Origin: Plantactinospora sp. BC1
GTDB lineage: Bacteria > Actinomycetota > Actinomycetes > Mycobacteriales > Micromonosporaceae
Direction: 5' to 3'
DNA: 64,000 nt
NCBI RefSeq assembly: GCF_003030345.1
Contig: NZ_CP028158.1
Coordinates: forward strand, 4,836,001 to 4,900,000
Part shown: in pieces, positions 44,090 through 53,475 of the stretch
Numbering within the stretch: position 1 is the first letter of the stretch
Layout: the number at the start of each line of letters is the position of its first letter
Program-made: the position numbers and the translations under genes
Notes under the pieces: generated by a model
Databases searched by the model: none
The model's input: the letters and a program-made list of their open reading frames with translations, nothing else
What the model was told of the DNA's origin: nothing

Positions 44090-45052
44090 CTAGCGGACGC
44101 GTCCGTAGCCGTACGGGTTCATCATGTCCACGTCGGCCAGCTTGACGCTCTCACCGGCCCGGGGCGCGTGGATCACCTTGCCGCTGCCCACGAAGAGCGC
44201 CACGTGGCCGAGTCCACTGTAGAAGACGAGATCGCCGGGTTTCAGCTCGCCACGGCCGATGTGTGCCACCCTGTCCCACTGCATCGCGGCGTTGTGCGGC
44301 AGGGACTTGCCGGCGGCCCGCCAGGCGGCCAGGGTCAGCCCGGAGCAGTCGTAGCCGTTCGGCCCCTCGGCCGCCCAGACGTACGGCTTGCCGATCGCGC
44401 CGTAGGCGTACCGGACGGCGACGCCGGCCTTGCCGGAGACGGCCGGGACGCTGCCGGTGTACCTGCTGCCGGAGGAGGTCGCCGACCCGTACGCCTCGCG
44501 GCGCATCTCGTAGAGCTTGGCCAGCTCGCCCTCGATCCGCTTCTTGCCGGCGGCCAACTGCTTCGCCTGGGCGGTCTGCCGGGCCAACGTGGCGTCGAGC
44601 CGGGCCTTCTCCTCGGTGTACTGCCGCTGCGTCGCCTCGAACCCGGCGATCTGCCGGTCCCGGTCCCGGGCCAACTGCTCCAGCGCACCGAGCCGGTTCA
44701 CCAGGGTGTTGGCGTCGCCCCGGTTCAGCAACGCGCTCGCCGTGCTCAAGCCACCGAGCTTGTACGCCCGGCTGGCGAGTTCGGCCACCTCGGCCCGGCT
44801 CTGGTCCGCCTGCTGTTGCAGCGGTCCGATCCGGGCGCTGAGTGTCGCCGCGGCGGCCTTGCTCTCCTTGATTTCCTCGTTGAGCTTGTTGTAGGACTCG
44901 ACGACCTGCTCCAGTTCGGCTGAGGCCTTGTTGATCCGCTGCGTGAGTTCGCCGGCCGAGGGTTCGGCCCGGGCCGCCGACATCGGGGCGAGAAGTGCCG
45001 CCGAGAGGCCGGCCGCGACGAGGGTACGCAGCAGGATCCGCACCGAAGACAA
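44090..45052 (-). CDS. Secreted NlpC/P60 peptidoglycan hydrolase
   Basis: About 320 aa from a TTG at 45052; a GTG at 45043 is an alternative. A signal peptide (LVAAGLSAALLAPMSAARA) precedes a long coiled-coil of about 170 residues and a C-terminal NlpC/P60 domain with GYDCSGLTLAAW (Cys), RGELKPGDLVFY and HVALFVG (His). The coiled-coil-plus-NlpC layout matches RipA/CwlO-type cell-separation hydrolases. An AAGGAAGAAGGG sequence lies 12 nt before the TTG. A pair of 14-bp direct repeats lies in its 5' leader. Confidence 0.9.
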   Translation of the reverse strand: MSSVRILLRTLVAAGLSAALLAPMSAARAEPSAGELTQRINKASAELEQVVESYNKLNEEIKESKAAAATLSARIGPLQQQADQSRAEVAELASRAYKLGGLSTASALLNRGDANTLVNRLGALEQLARDRDRQIAGFEATQRQYTEEKARLDATLARQTAQAKQLAAGKKRIEGELAKLYEMRREAYGSATSSGSRYTGSVPAVSGKAGVAVRYAYGAIGKPYVWAAEGPNGYDCSGLTLAAWRAAGKSLPHNAAMQWDRVAHIGRGELKPGDLVFYSGLGHVALFVGSGKVIHAPRAGESVKLADVDMMNPYGYGRVR

Positions 45053-45071
45053 CGTGTGCAGAACCCTTCTT

Positions 45072-45116
45072 CCTTGCGCCACCGCAATCCAGCCGGTGGC
45101 GGCCTTGCGCCACCGC
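45072..45116 (-). repeat. 14-bp direct repeat in the leader of the NlpC/P60 gene
   Basis: CCTTGCGCCACCGC occurs at 45072-45085 and again at 45103-45116, 31 bp apart, with a CCACCG/CGGTGG stem between them. It may be a regulatory leader element; it does not match a riboswitch I know. Confidence 0.5.
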
Positions 45117-45152
45117 GACTGCTGCCTGCGGCGACACCGGGCCGGCGCCACC

Positions 45153-45722
45153 CGGGGGGATGACTGACGACCGGGCCGGCCGGTTCAACGTAGCCCGGGG
45201 TCGGCATTACCGACAGTGGCGGGCGGGTGAGATGCGGCAGTGGCGAGCGATAACCCGAATGTCGTGATCACTGAACGTGCCGCACTCCGTCCGAGCCGTG
45301 ATGTCGGGCGGCGGCGGGCGGCTTCTCCGGCCGCTCTCCGGCTCTTCGCCCGATAGGTCGGTGTTGGCGGATGGCGGCCCGGGCTGAGTATGGGCAAACC
45401 ACCACGGAACCGGGCACAGGGCGACGGGAAGCCCGGCTGCCGCCTGGAAATCTGCCAGGTGGCTGTCTGCGTCCCTTCCACTTGCTGGTGTGCCCTTCGC
45501 ACAATGAATGCGGGAGTCGACAAGGCTTTCCGGGGTCCGGCGTAGCAGTACACGGCGTAGTCGCCAGCAGGGGGGCGAGGTCGCGTGCAATGAATCAGCC
45601 GTAGTCCCGGGCGGCCAGCCTGCGCCCCGCACGCCCGCAAGACGATCGGCATCCGGCTGCCACCAGATGCCGATCTCTACGAACCATCCACACAGCCGCC
45701 TCAGGAGCCGTTGGAGGCAAGA
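45153..45722. other. 570-bp intergenic region
   Basis: Mixed base composition, with several frames that lack gene-like codon use. It must hold the divergent promoters of the NlpC/P60 and DUF6232 genes. I see no tRNA, riboswitch or repeat that I can name. Confidence 0.4.
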
Positions 45723-46262
45723 ATGGAGCCTACTCGCCCCCAGGTCCACCTGCCAGACGCGTCATTCGAGGTATCTGGACTGGCCCGTCCCCGCCCCGTC
45801 GACATCTACCGGGAACCCGGCGTACGGATCACCAACGAGGCGTTCATCGTCGCCGGCCGCAGGTTCACGATCTCCGAACTCACCCACCTACAGACCGCCC
45901 GCGGGCCGCACGACCGGCTGACGCTGCGCGCGGTGCTGGTCACCGCCGCGGTACTGGTCGGCATCGGGGTCGCGCTGGGCTACACCGGTGACCTCTACCG
46001 GCTCCCCGCCACCACCTACGCCGGGCTCGGGCTCGCCGCCTTCGTACCGGTCGGCCTCGCCCTGGTGGGCCACCGGTGGCGGCCGCCGGCCTACGAGCTG
46101 TGGGGAAAGTACCGGGGCGAGACGGTGCTGCTGTTCAGCTCCGACCACGAGCGGCAGTTCGGTCAGGTGACCCGGGCACTGATCCGCGCCCGGGAAGCCG
46201 CCCGACTGGGCGGGTTGGCGTACCCGCCGGCCTCGGACACCCCTTACGAGCCGATGTCCTAG
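45723..46262 (+). CDS. DUF6232 family membrane protein
   Basis: 179 aa from the ATG at 45723, with GGAGG five nt upstream. REPGVRITNEAFIVAGRRFTISELTHLQ followed by two hydrophobic segments (LVTAAVLVGIGVALGYTG; TYAGLGLAAFVPVGLALV) and WGKYRGETVLLFSSDHERQFGQVTRALIRA is the DUF6232 pattern. Function unknown. An Scr1-type regulator gene is convergent. Confidence 0.85.
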   Translation: MEPTRPQVHLPDASFEVSGLARPRPVDIYREPGVRITNEAFIVAGRRFTISELTHLQTARGPHDRLTLRAVLVTAAVLVGIGVALGYTGDLYRLPATTYAGLGLAAFVPVGLALVGHRWRPPAYELWGKYRGETVLLFSSDHERQFGQVTRALIRAREAARLGGLAYPPASDTPYEPMS

Positions 46263-46347
46263 CCGGGACCTGGCGAGGCGCGGTCCGCCGGACCCTCGAC
46301 GGGGTCCGGCGGCGGCGCCCGCCGGACCGGCCGGTGGTTGACGCTGG

Positions 46348-47214
46348 TCAGCCGGCGAAGTCGGCGGCGATCTCGGAGATCCGGCGCATTGACTCGGCCG
46401 GGCTCAGTGCCGCCTCGCGGAGCCCGGTGAAGGTCCGCAGGTGCGCGGTCACCGCGTCGGGGTCGTCGAGTACGTCCTCCAGGCCGGTGCTCTCCAGATA
46501 GACCACGTCCGCGTCCTCCCCACCGGCGAAGCGCACGATCACGAACTGGCCGAGCGGGGTGTAGACGGTGGAGGTGAACGGCAGCACCTGGACGGTGATC
46601 CGGCCTGATTCGGCGAGGCCGACCAGATGCAGGAGCTGTTCCCGGATGACCGCCGGTCCGCCGGTCTGCCGGTGCAGTGCCGCCTCGTCGAAGACCACGA
46701 CGATGTTCGGCGGATCGGGGCGACCGAGCATTTCCTGCTGGCGGCGCAGCCGCAATGCGACGGAGGTCTGTGCCTCGTCGGGATCGTCGAGTTTGGGAAT
46801 TGCCGTCTTGAGGACCGCCTGCGCGTACGCCTGGGTCTGAAGCAGTCCCGGCATGCCGACGGACTGGTAGAAATAGAGTTCGGAGGACTCCGCCTCCAGA
46901 CCGATGTACGAATAATAGGCCGGTGGCAGTGCGTCACGATATTGCGACCACCAGGTGCGTTGTCGGGAGACCCGGGCCAGTTGCACCAGTTCGGCGACCT
47001 GTGCGGGATCGCGCACCTGATAGTAATTGAGCAACGCCTTGACGTCGTTGGTGGATATCGAGACGTATCCCGCCTCTATCCGGATCAGCTTGGACAGCGA
47101 CCAGTCCATGGCGAGCGCCGCCTGCTCCTGGGTGAACCCGGCGGCTTCCCTGGCCCGCCGGATCGCCGAACGGAGCTTGCGGCGACCCACGGTCGGGCCG
47201 TACGCCGTAGTCAT
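46348..47214 (-). CDS. Scr1-type XRE regulator (HTH + DUF5753)
   Basis: 288 aa from the ATG at 47214 (GGGAG upstream; a TTG six codons earlier is also in frame). HTH: REAAGFTQEQAALAMDWSLSKLIRIEAG. DUF5753: YIGLEAESSELYFYQSVGMPGLLQTQ, FVIVRFAGGEDADVVYLES and a C-terminus FTGLREAALSPAESMRRI. Unlike the usual tandem layout, the DUF397 gene is divergent (start 47526), separated by a 311-bp control region. Confidence 0.92.
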   Translation of the reverse strand: MTTAYGPTVGRRKLRSAIRRAREAAGFTQEQAALAMDWSLSKLIRIEAGYVSISTNDVKALLNYYQVRDPAQVAELVQLARVSRQRTWWSQYRDALPPAYYSYIGLEAESSELYFYQSVGMPGLLQTQAYAQAVLKTAIPKLDDPDEAQTSVALRLRRQQEMLGRPDPPNIVVVFDEAALHRQTGGPAVIREQLLHLVGLAESGRITVQVLPFTSTVYTPLGQFVIVRFAGGEDADVVYLESTGLEDVLDDPDAVTAHLRTFTGLREAALSPAESMRRISEIAADFAG

Positions 47215-47525
47215 CGGGAACGCTCCCTTCAAACGGCGCCCCGGCGGCCGAGCGAGGGTGGACCCGGCTCATTCTGATCCCGGCAACCTGCCACCTGGCT
47301 ACCGGCTACCTGCCGGATTGCCAGACTTTTGTGCAGGCTACACGGGCCCGCCCCGTTCCACCAGCGTCCCTGCTTGCCGCGACCACGCCATCACCGTTTG
47401 TGTCCATTGTCGACACGCACATCATAATCGCGATATTCCGGGCTGTGCGGAATGGGGGGTGACGGGTAGCCTCTGTCCGTTGTCGCGGCATCTGCCGCAA
47501 CAGTATTAGTTGCCGGGGAGGGCGC
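47215..47525. promoter_or_regulatory. Divergent control region of the Scr1 regulator and DUF397 genes
   Basis: Towards DUF397: TTGTCG (47480-47485), 18 bp, TATTAG (47504-47509); the spacer contains the palindrome GCGGCA-TC-TGCCGC (47485-47498), a likely operator. Towards the regulator: a TATGAT-like -10 box on the minus strand (47426-47421), next to ATCGCGAT. Confidence 0.5.
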
Positions 47526-47711
47526 ATGTCACAGACTGGTTCCGCCGAGCTCGTCTGGCGGAAGAGCACTCGATGCGAATCGCAGCATTGTGTCGAGGTC
47601 GCTCAGGTCGCCGGCGGTGCCGCCGTCCGCGACTCGGTCGATCCGGAGTCGTCGCTGCTGTTCGGCACGACGGCCTGGCGGGCATTCGTCGACGGGCTCC
47701 GCAACACGTGA
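47526..47711 (+). CDS. DUF397 domain protein
   Basis: 61 aa, ATG with GGGGAGG. VWRKSTRCESQHCVEVAQ, AAVRDSVDPESSLLFG and AWRAFVDGL match DUF397. It is divergent to the Scr1-type regulator, so the pair can be controlled from one region. Confidence 0.9.
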   Translation: MSQTGSAELVWRKSTRCESQHCVEVAQVAGGAAVRDSVDPESSLLFGTTAWRAFVDGLRNT

Positions 47712-47827
47712 AAAGCGACCCGGCGGCGTGATTCATTCACGTTCCGGTCCATCCGGTGTCGCCGAGCACGCGGTTTGACCTCGCCTATCGCGAGACATTC
47801 GAATGAATAAACGGCCCGATGGACGAA

Positions 47828-47857
47828 CGGGGCGGCCCGCGATCGGCGGCCGCCCCG
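47828..47857 (-). terminator. Terminator of the DUF3817 operon
   Basis: CGGGGCGGCC (47828-47837) pairs perfectly with GGCCGCCCCG (47848-47857), loop 10 nt, 10 nt after the DUF3817 stop. Confidence 0.6.
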
Positions 47858-47866
47858 CGCCGGGGT

Positions 47867-48178
47867 TCAGCCGGCCACCGGCTCCGGCTCGCGTACCTGC
47901 CGGGTGACCGCCCGCTCGGCGAAGAACGAGACGAACGGGATCGTCCCGGCGAGCATGACCAGCACCATCCGGCCCAGCGGCCAGCGCGCCCGGCGACCCA
48001 GGTCGAAGGTGGCCACCAGATACACCATGTAGAGGAAGCCGTGCGCCGGGCCGACCGTCTCGACGACGATCGGATCGTTCCCGAGGTACTTGAGCGGCAT
48101 GCCCACCACGACGAGCGCGATCAACACGACGCCGACGACGTAAGCGACCACACGGTAGCGGGTCAGGGCTGCGCCCAC
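47867..48178 (-). CDS. DUF3817 membrane protein
   Basis: 103 aa, GTG start 3 nt after the upstream gene. Three membrane segments; VVETVGPAHGFLYMVYLVATFDL is the core DUF3817 motif. The family is widespread in actinobacteria and sometimes fused to transporters; its function is not established. It is co-transcribed with the 140-aa membrane protein. Confidence 0.88.
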   Translation of the reverse strand: MGAALTRYRVVAYVVGVVLIALVVVGMPLKYLGNDPIVVETVGPAHGFLYMVYLVATFDLGRRARWPLGRMVLVMLAGTIPFVSFFAERAVTRQVREPEPVAG

Positions 48179-48181
48179 GGT

Positions 48182-48604
48182 TCATCCTTCCTGCTGCCGG
48201 CCCAGGCCGGGATAGTCGGCGGGCCGGGCGCCGGGATTGGCGTTCAGCCACGCGAGGTAGTGGTTGTATTCGGTCAGCGCCGGATCCTCCGGGCCCTCGG
48301 CGGCCAGCCGGGGCCGGGCCGTCCGCACCGGTCGGCGTACCCCCGGGGTGCCCGGCCGGGCCGGCGGAGCTGCCGGCTCGGCGGCCGGCGGCCGGCCACC
48401 GCGCAGCGTGTAGCGGACCTCCCGCACCCAGAGGAAGACGACGAACCCGGCGAAGATCGGCCACTCGAAGGCGTACGCCCAGCTCAGGGTGTTGCCCGCC
48501 AGCGCCCGGCTGATCTGCCACCAACCGAGGGCCAGGAAGCCGACGACCACCGCGACGGTGAACACGTGACGCAGGATCCACGCCGGTGTGCACAGCCGTT
48601 TCAT
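48182..48604 (-). CDS. Hypothetical actinobacterial membrane protein
   Basis: 140 aa from the ATG at 48604. Two membrane segments ([43 protein letters not shown]) precede a Pro/Arg-rich linker and a conserved-looking end, [25 protein letters not shown]. It is the first gene of a pair with DUF3817, an arrangement also found in other actinobacteria (family knowledge, not checked here). Function unknown. Confidence 0.8.
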   Translation of the reverse strand: MKRLCTPAWILRHVFTVAVVVGFLALGWWQISRALAGNTLSWAYAFEWPIFAGFVVFLWVREVRYTLRGGRPPAAEPAAPPARPGTPGVRRPVRTARPRLAAEGPEDPALTEYNHYLAWLNANPGARPADYPGLGRQQEG

Positions 48605-48740
48605 GCCCCCGAGCGTACCGGGCGGGCCGGTGTCGTCTCCGACGCGGCGTCGTAGTGTCGCCGCGCCGGGGCGGGGTTTGGCGGTACCCGGTTTGGGCAA
48701 CCGTCTAGTCGTCCACCCAAACGAGTTATCGGGGGCGACG

Positions 48741-49103
48741 ATGTCCGAATCAGTACGCCACGACGAGTTCTCCCCGGCCGACGTCGGGGCGCCGATCGAC
48801 GCCAGCCCGGAACAGCGGGTCGGCCAGTGGGACGGCGACCCGGTCCGGCGCGGCGGCACCGCCAGCGACTTCGTGAGCGCCGAGGAGGAGACCCTCGGTG
48901 TCGACCCGGCCGAGCTGAGCGACGAGGACCTGTTCCGGGAGATGCACAGCCTGCACCGGACCAGACTCGACACCCTCCGGCACGCCGCCGACACCGCGCT
49001 CGGCAACCACCTGCGGCGGACCGCCGAACTGGAGACCGAGTACCTGACCCGGCACCCGGGCCGGGAGGTCGACCCGAGCCGCCTGCGGGACGGCGGATGG
49101 TGA
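48741..49103 (+). CDS. DUF6158 family protein
   Basis: 120 aa from the ATG at 48741. [29 protein letters not shown] and [24 protein letters not shown]-like sequence (here [20 protein letters not shown]) are typical of DUF6158. It is acidic and helical, with no membrane segment. The next gene overlaps it by 7 nt (ATGGTGA). Confidence 0.8.
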   Translation: MSESVRHDEFSPADVGAPIDASPEQRVGQWDGDPVRRGGTASDFVSAEEETLGVDPAELSDEDLFREMHSLHRTRLDTLRHAADTALGNHLRRTAELETEYLTRHPGREVDPSRLRDGGW

Positions 49104-49438
49104 CGGGCCGCGCCGAGCGGGGCATGTCCGCCCCGCCGGAGGTGGTGTTCAGTACCGCCACCGACCCGGACCGGGTCTCGGCCTGGCTGCCCGCGCCGCT
49201 GCGCGAGGACGGCGGGCCGCGGCCGGAACTCTCCGCCGCCGACCTGCGGGCCCGGTGGCGCAGCGCCGGCTCCCCGGACTGGTCGGCCCGGTTGCAGGTC
49301 TCACCGGTCGACGCCGGGGGAGCGACGGTACGACTCGAACTGGAGGGCGAGCCCTCCGAGCAGCGGTTGCACGAGATCGCCGACGAGTCGCTGGCCGGCC
49401 TCGCCCGGGAGGTCGACGACAACCTCACCCCCGGGTGA
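49097..49438 (+). CDS. SRPBCC-like small protein
   Basis: 113 aa from the ATG at 49097, or 104 aa from the ATG at 49124. [19 protein letters not shown] and [30 protein letters not shown] suggest a small START/SRPBCC-type fold. It overlaps the DUF6158 gene and is probably translated from the same mRNA. Function unknown. Confidence 0.7.
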   Translation: MVTGRAERGMSAPPEVVFSTATDPDRVSAWLPAPLREDGGPRPELSAADLRARWRSAGSPDWSARLQVSPVDAGGATVRLELEGEPSEQRLHEIADESLAGLAREVDDNLTPG

Positions 49439-49533
49439 GCCGCACGCACGCGGGGGAAGCGGGGATGGCCGTGCCCCGGAGCGGACGGCGGGCGGCAGCA
49501 TCGGACGGCACGCGGAACGCGGAACGAGGCGGG

Positions 49534-50049
49534 ATGAAGGTACGGGACAGGGTGGCGCGACTTCGGCAGGCGTACGCGCCCGACGAGCACCGGCCGCTCG
49601 GCGGCTACCTGGCGACGATGGGCACCTACGCCGGGGTGGCGCTGGCGCTGGGCATCGCGGCGAAGACGACCGGGCGCCGGGTACCGGAGCGGCCGAGCGT
49701 CTCCGACGTCGTACTGCTCTCGGTGGCCACCCACAAGCTCAGCCGGCTGCTCTCCAAGGACGCCGTGACCAGCCCGCTGCGAGCGCCGTTCACCCGCTAC
49801 GACCGGCCGATCGGCAGCGGCGAGGTGATGGAGCAGGTACGCGACGAGGGGAGTTCGGCCAGGCACGCCGTCGGCGAACTGCTGAGCTGCCCCTTCTGCC
49901 TGGCCGTCTGGGTCTCCACCGGGCTGACCGGTGGCCTGGTGCTGGCCCCCCGGCTGACCCGGCTGGTGGCCACCGCCTTCACCGCCGTGGCCGCCTCCGA
50001 CTTCCTCCAGATGGGCTACGCCGTCGCACAGCGGGCCGCCTCCCGGTAG
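49534..50049 (+). CDS. DUF1360 family protein
   Basis: 171 aa from the ATG at 49534 (GAGGCGGG upstream); an ATG at 49465 would add 23 residues. VLLSVATHKLSRLLSKDAVTSPLRAPF and ELLSCPFCLAVWVSTGL with the CPFC motif are diagnostic of DUF1360. Three or four hydrophobic segments. It closes a same-strand run with the DUF6158 and SRPBCC-like genes. Confidence 0.85.
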   Translation: MKVRDRVARLRQAYAPDEHRPLGGYLATMGTYAGVALALGIAAKTTGRRVPERPSVSDVVLLSVATHKLSRLLSKDAVTSPLRAPFTRYDRPIGSGEVMEQVRDEGSSARHAVGELLSCPFCLAVWVSTGLTGGLVLAPRLTRLVATAFTAVAASDFLQMGYAVAQRAASR

Positions 50050-50092
50050 CGGGGGCGGCCCGTCGGGGCGGGTCGGCCGTGGTGCGGAGAAG

Positions 50093-50287
50093 TCAGCGCT
50101 GCATGCCGGACCAGCCCCGGGGCGACTCCGGCTCACGTTCCGTGTCGCTGTCGGTGATGATCTCCTCGTCCACCGCCGTCTTGTCGTGCTCGGCGGTGAA
50201 GTCCGGATCGTCCTGCGGATCCGTCTCTCCGGGCGGCTGGCCGAGCGGAGCCAGGCGAGCCTGCTCTGGCCGGTCGTCTTCGGTCAT
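50093..50287 (-). CDS. Small acidic hypothetical protein
   Basis: 64 aa, very acidic and Pro/Gln-rich (PGETDPQDDPDFTAEHDKTA, then DEEIITDSDTEREPESP), so probably disordered. It follows the 73-aa gene by 24 bp on the same strand. I do not recognise the family. Confidence 0.6.
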   Translation of the reverse strand: MTEDDRPEQARLAPLGQPPGETDPQDDPDFTAEHDKTAVDEEIITDSDTEREPESPRGWSGMQR

Positions 50288-50311
50288 CGGTTCTCTCCTC
50301 GCCCTCCGGGG

Positions 50312-50533
50312 TCAGCCGGCCGTACCGCCGAGCAGGTCGGCAACCTCGTCGACCGCGTACTCGCCCTCGGGAAGCGCGGTGATCCTGGTCAGCAGCTCGG
50401 CGGAGACGTCCGCGGCGACCGCCCGTCGCTGGATCTCCGCCTGGGTGAGCCGCTCCTGACCGGAATAGAGGTCGTCGAGCAGGGCGTCGAGTTCCGGACT
50501 GGTCGACTCGTCCGGGGCCGGTTGGTCGGTCAC
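50312..50533 (-). CDS. Small hypothetical protein
   Basis: 73 aa from the GTG at 50533. Helical pattern (SPELDALLDDLYSGQERLTQAEIQRRAVAAD) ending ITALPEGEYAVDEVADLLGG, slightly reminiscent of DUF2795 ends. It probably forms a two-gene operon with the 64-aa gene. Confidence 0.65.
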   Translation of the reverse strand: MTDQPAPDESTSPELDALLDDLYSGQERLTQAEIQRRAVAADVSAELLTRITALPEGEYAVDEVADLLGGTAG

Positions 50534-50842
50534 GGAGATCAGCTACCCGGTGTCGGATCGGCCAAACCCGTACCGATGCGCACCCGCCGTCCGGTTTCCG
50601 CAGCTGGTGACGTGCGTCACGGCCAAGGTCGGAACACCGGGCCCGGATCCGAGGTTGACTAGGACTGTCGGTGTGTCCAGTGTCCCCGGGCCTCACCCTA
50701 TTGCCTTCGCGGAATACCGTCCGGCTGGAGCCGCGTCGTGCCACTCGCCGAGAGGCGACCTGCACACCGACACCGCGCCGCCCATGGCTCTCGCCATGGG
50801 CGGCGTACCCATCTCCGGGGCCGGTCAGCCCCGGAGTCGGCG
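50534..50842. other. Intergenic region with PBP terminator
   Basis: 309 bp between the 73-aa gene's start and the PBP stop. Apart from the terminator hairpin at 50776-50805 I see no gene; frames here are not gene-like. Confidence 0.5.
50776..50805 (-). terminator. Terminator of the penicillin-binding protein gene
   Basis: CGCCGCCCATGG (50776-50787) pairs perfectly with 50794-50805 around a 6-nt loop, 37 bp after the stop codon. Confidence 0.7.
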
Positions 50843-53284
50843 TCAGCCGCGTCGTCCGGGCCGGTCGCTGACCGTACCCCCGGTGGTGCCGCCCTCGGTC
50901 GAGGGCCGGCCGCCGCCGGGACCGTTGGTCGAGGGCTGGCCGTTGCTGACCCGCAGCATCACCACGCCGCCGGAGACGGTCCGGCCGTCCGGGTCGGTGC
51001 CGGCGACCGCACCGGCCGGGCAGTTCGAGGCCACCCGGTTCGGGTCGACCTCGACCTTGAAACCGGCGTTGCGCAGCGCCGAGGTGGCGTCGTCGACCGA
51101 GCGGCAGGTGACCGAGGGCACCGACCGCTGGTCCCCGTAGACCAGCTTCTCGCCGGGCCGGGGGAAGTCCTTCTTCGGCTTCCCCTTCATCGCGTCGGCC
51201 AGCGTCTCGTAGACGGCCGGGTTGACGATGTCGTGGTCCATGTCGGTGGTGGTCTCCGGCCAGTCCGGGTTGGCCATGATGCCGGCGACCGAGAGCGTCG
51301 TGGTCATGGTCACCAGCGACGCGGTCCGCTCGCTGTCCGTGGTACCGGTCTTACCGGCGATCGGATGCCCCACCACCCGGTGCGCGTCCGCCTCCGTCGC
51401 GCCGCGGCACCTGCCGTAGGCGGACTGGTCGCCGACCGGGCAGCGGGCAGCGTCGATCGCCGCCCGGGCCACCTCGGGATCCACCGCCTTCTCGCAGTGC
51501 GGCTTGGCGATGTCGAGCACCTTGCCGGTGTGGTCCTTGACCTCCTGCACCGGGATCGGCGCGCAGTGCTTCCCGTCGGCGGCCAGCGTGGCGTACGAGT
51601 TGGCCAGGTCCAGCGGGGTGGTCGCCGAGACACCGAGGGTGAACGAACCCCAGCCGTCGGCCTGGACCGGGTCCTTGGCGATCGCCGCCTCGCCCGGCTG
51701 CCGGAACCTGATGCCGAGCCGCTGCGCCGCGTCGACGACCTTCGCCGCGCCGACCCGCTCCTCCAGGGGTACGAAGTAGGTGTTGACGGAGCGGCCGAAC
51801 GCGCTCCACATGTCGTGCACGCCGGCCATGCTCGCGTTGTCGTTACCCGGGCACCACCGCTCGGTGCCGGTGCAGGCCGAGTCGGTGCCGCGCTCCGCCG
51901 AGTACTTCGACGGGTAGCGCTGCGGGGCGTTGTAGGTGTGGCTCAGCGGGTAGCCCTGCTCCAGCGCGGCCACCATGGTGAACATCTTGAACGTCGACCC
52001 GGCCTGATATCCGGCGACGTCGCCGCCACCGGTCAGCAGCGGGTTGGTGGTACGCGGATAGGTCGCCCGCATCCCCGCGTCCGCCTGCTTCGGGTTGCTG
52101 GAGATCGGGTTCTTCGGCTTCACCGGGTTGTCCAGCCCGAACGTCCGGTTGGTGGCCAGCGCGCGTACCCGGCCGGTGCCCGGCTCGACGGCCGCCACCA
52201 TCAGGGCGTCCTTCCGGCCGGTGGGGAGGTACTGCTGCACGTTCTTGTACGCCGCCTTCTGCACCGCCGGGTCCAGGGTGGTGACGATCCGGTACCCGCC
52301 GCCCTTGAGCCGCCGCTCCCGGTCGTAGGTGCTGCTGCCGAACGCCTCCTGATCCATCCACCAGCGGTAGAAGAAGTCGCAGAAGAAGCCCCAGTCGTTG
52401 TGCACCGAGCTGGTGCAGCCGTTGGCCGGCCGCTGCCCCTTCACCGTCAGCGGTGTGGCGAGCGCCGCCGCCTGCTCCTGCTCGGTGATCGCGCCGGTCT
52501 CCCGCATCTGCCCGATCACCCAGTTGCGGCGGTCCACCGTGCGGCCGTAGCCCGGCCCCTTGCTGTCCAGCGCGTCGTAGTAGCTCGGCGACTTGACCAG
52601 ACCGGCGATCATCGCCGCCTCCGGCACGGTCAGGTTCTTCGGCTCCTTGCCGAAGTAGAACCGGCTCGCCGCGGCCACCCCGTACGTCCCGTGGCCGAAC
52701 GGCGCCATGTTGAGGTAGCGCTCCAGGATCTGGTCCTTGGTCAGCTTGTTCTCCAGCGCCACCGCCAGGCGCATCTCGCGCAGCTTCCGGGCGTTGGTGT
52801 CCTCGCTGGCCGCGACCACGTCGTTCGGGTCGGTCGCACCGTAGGTGATCGACATCCGGACAAGCTGCATGGTCAGGGTCGAGGCGCCCTGCCGGGAGTT
52901 GCCGGTGAAGTTCGAGACCAGGGCCCGCATGAAGCCCTTCACGTCGATCCCGTTGTGCCGGTAGAACGAGTGGTCCTCGGCGGCGATCATCGCGTCCCGC
53001 ATCGCCTGGGAGATCTCGGGCAGCGGAGCGTCCTGGCGGTTCTCGTCGTAGAACGTCGCCATCAGGGTCTTGTTGTCGGCGGCGAAGACCTGGGTCGCCT
53101 CCGGCACCTGCGGCACGGTCAACTCGGTGGGCAGGTCCTGGAACGAGTCGGCGCCGGCCTTCGCCGCCAGTCCGGACATGGCCACGGCCGGGAACGCCGC
53201 CCCGGCGACCACCACCCCGGCGAGCAGGGCACAGGTGAAGAGCGTGGCGGCCTTGATCAGGCTGCGTCGGCGAAATTTCGGCAT
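50843..53284 (-). CDS. Bifunctional class A penicillin-binding protein with PASTA end
   Basis: 813 aa from the ATG at 53284. One N-terminal membrane anchor, then a GT51 glycosyltransferase domain (AAEDHSFYRHNGID, ASTLTMQLVR), then a transpeptidase domain with STFK (SxxK), SVNTYF (SxN) and GKTGTT (KTG). The C-terminal ~70 residues (VPSVTCRSVDDATSALRNAGF) look like a PASTA domain. It builds and cross-links peptidoglycan (PonA2-like). Not in an operon; a terminator follows. Confidence 0.95.
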   Translation of the reverse strand: MPKFRRRSLIKAATLFTCALLAGVVVAGAAFPAVAMSGLAAKAGADSFQDLPTELTVPQVPEATQVFAADNKTLMATFYDENRQDAPLPEISQAMRDAMIAAEDHSFYRHNGIDVKGFMRALVSNFTGNSRQGASTLTMQLVRMSITYGATDPNDVVAASEDTNARKLREMRLAVALENKLTKDQILERYLNMAPFGHGTYGVAAASRFYFGKEPKNLTVPEAAMIAGLVKSPSYYDALDSKGPGYGRTVDRRNWVIGQMRETGAITEQEQAAALATPLTVKGQRPANGCTSSVHNDWGFFCDFFYRWWMDQEAFGSSTYDRERRLKGGGYRIVTTLDPAVQKAAYKNVQQYLPTGRKDALMVAAVEPGTGRVRALATNRTFGLDNPVKPKNPISSNPKQADAGMRATYPRTTNPLLTGGGDVAGYQAGSTFKMFTMVAALEQGYPLSHTYNAPQRYPSKYSAERGTDSACTGTERWCPGNDNASMAGVHDMWSAFGRSVNTYFVPLEERVGAAKVVDAAQRLGIRFRQPGEAAIAKDPVQADGWGSFTLGVSATTPLDLANSYATLAADGKHCAPIPVQEVKDHTGKVLDIAKPHCEKAVDPEVARAAIDAARCPVGDQSAYGRCRGATEADAHRVVGHPIAGKTGTTDSERTASLVTMTTTLSVAGIMANPDWPETTTDMDHDIVNPAVYETLADAMKGKPKKDFPRPGEKLVYGDQRSVPSVTCRSVDDATSALRNAGFKVEVDPNRVASNCPAGAVAGTDPDGRTVSGGVVMLRVSNGQPSTNGPGGGRPSTEGGTTGGTVSDRPGRRG

Positions 53285-53475
53285 GTTCGCGTGAACCTCT
53301 GGATGCTGGCGGGCAGGTCGCGGGCGGGGCGGCCGGCGCGAGCACAACCGTACGCGCGTCTTTCGCCCTATTGATCCAGACGCCGCACCGAACCGCACGG
53401 TTGCGTCCCGATGGATCTCCCAACTGACTGCTACGTCACACCCGCCAGTCCCGGCGGCGACCTCGGAGGCGTCCC

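Noticed and set aside
44040-44095. GAGCTG-rich direct repeats after ddl
   Set aside because: Short imperfect repeats of a 6-mer next to a terminator; too irregular to call a functional array or CRISPR.
45060-45320. Possible c-di-AMP (ydaO) riboswitch before the NlpC/P60 gene
   Set aside because: This riboswitch often precedes such genes, but I could not find its conserved core strings in the leader on the minus strand.
45585-45660. tRNA gene in the low-GC intergenic region
   Set aside because: No cloverleaf with T-loop GGTTCGAAT-type sequence and matching acceptor stem could be drawn.
50738-53374. An 878-codon plus-strand frame
   Set aside because: Antisense to the penicillin-binding protein gene, whose catalytic motifs are complete; the composition is shadow-like.
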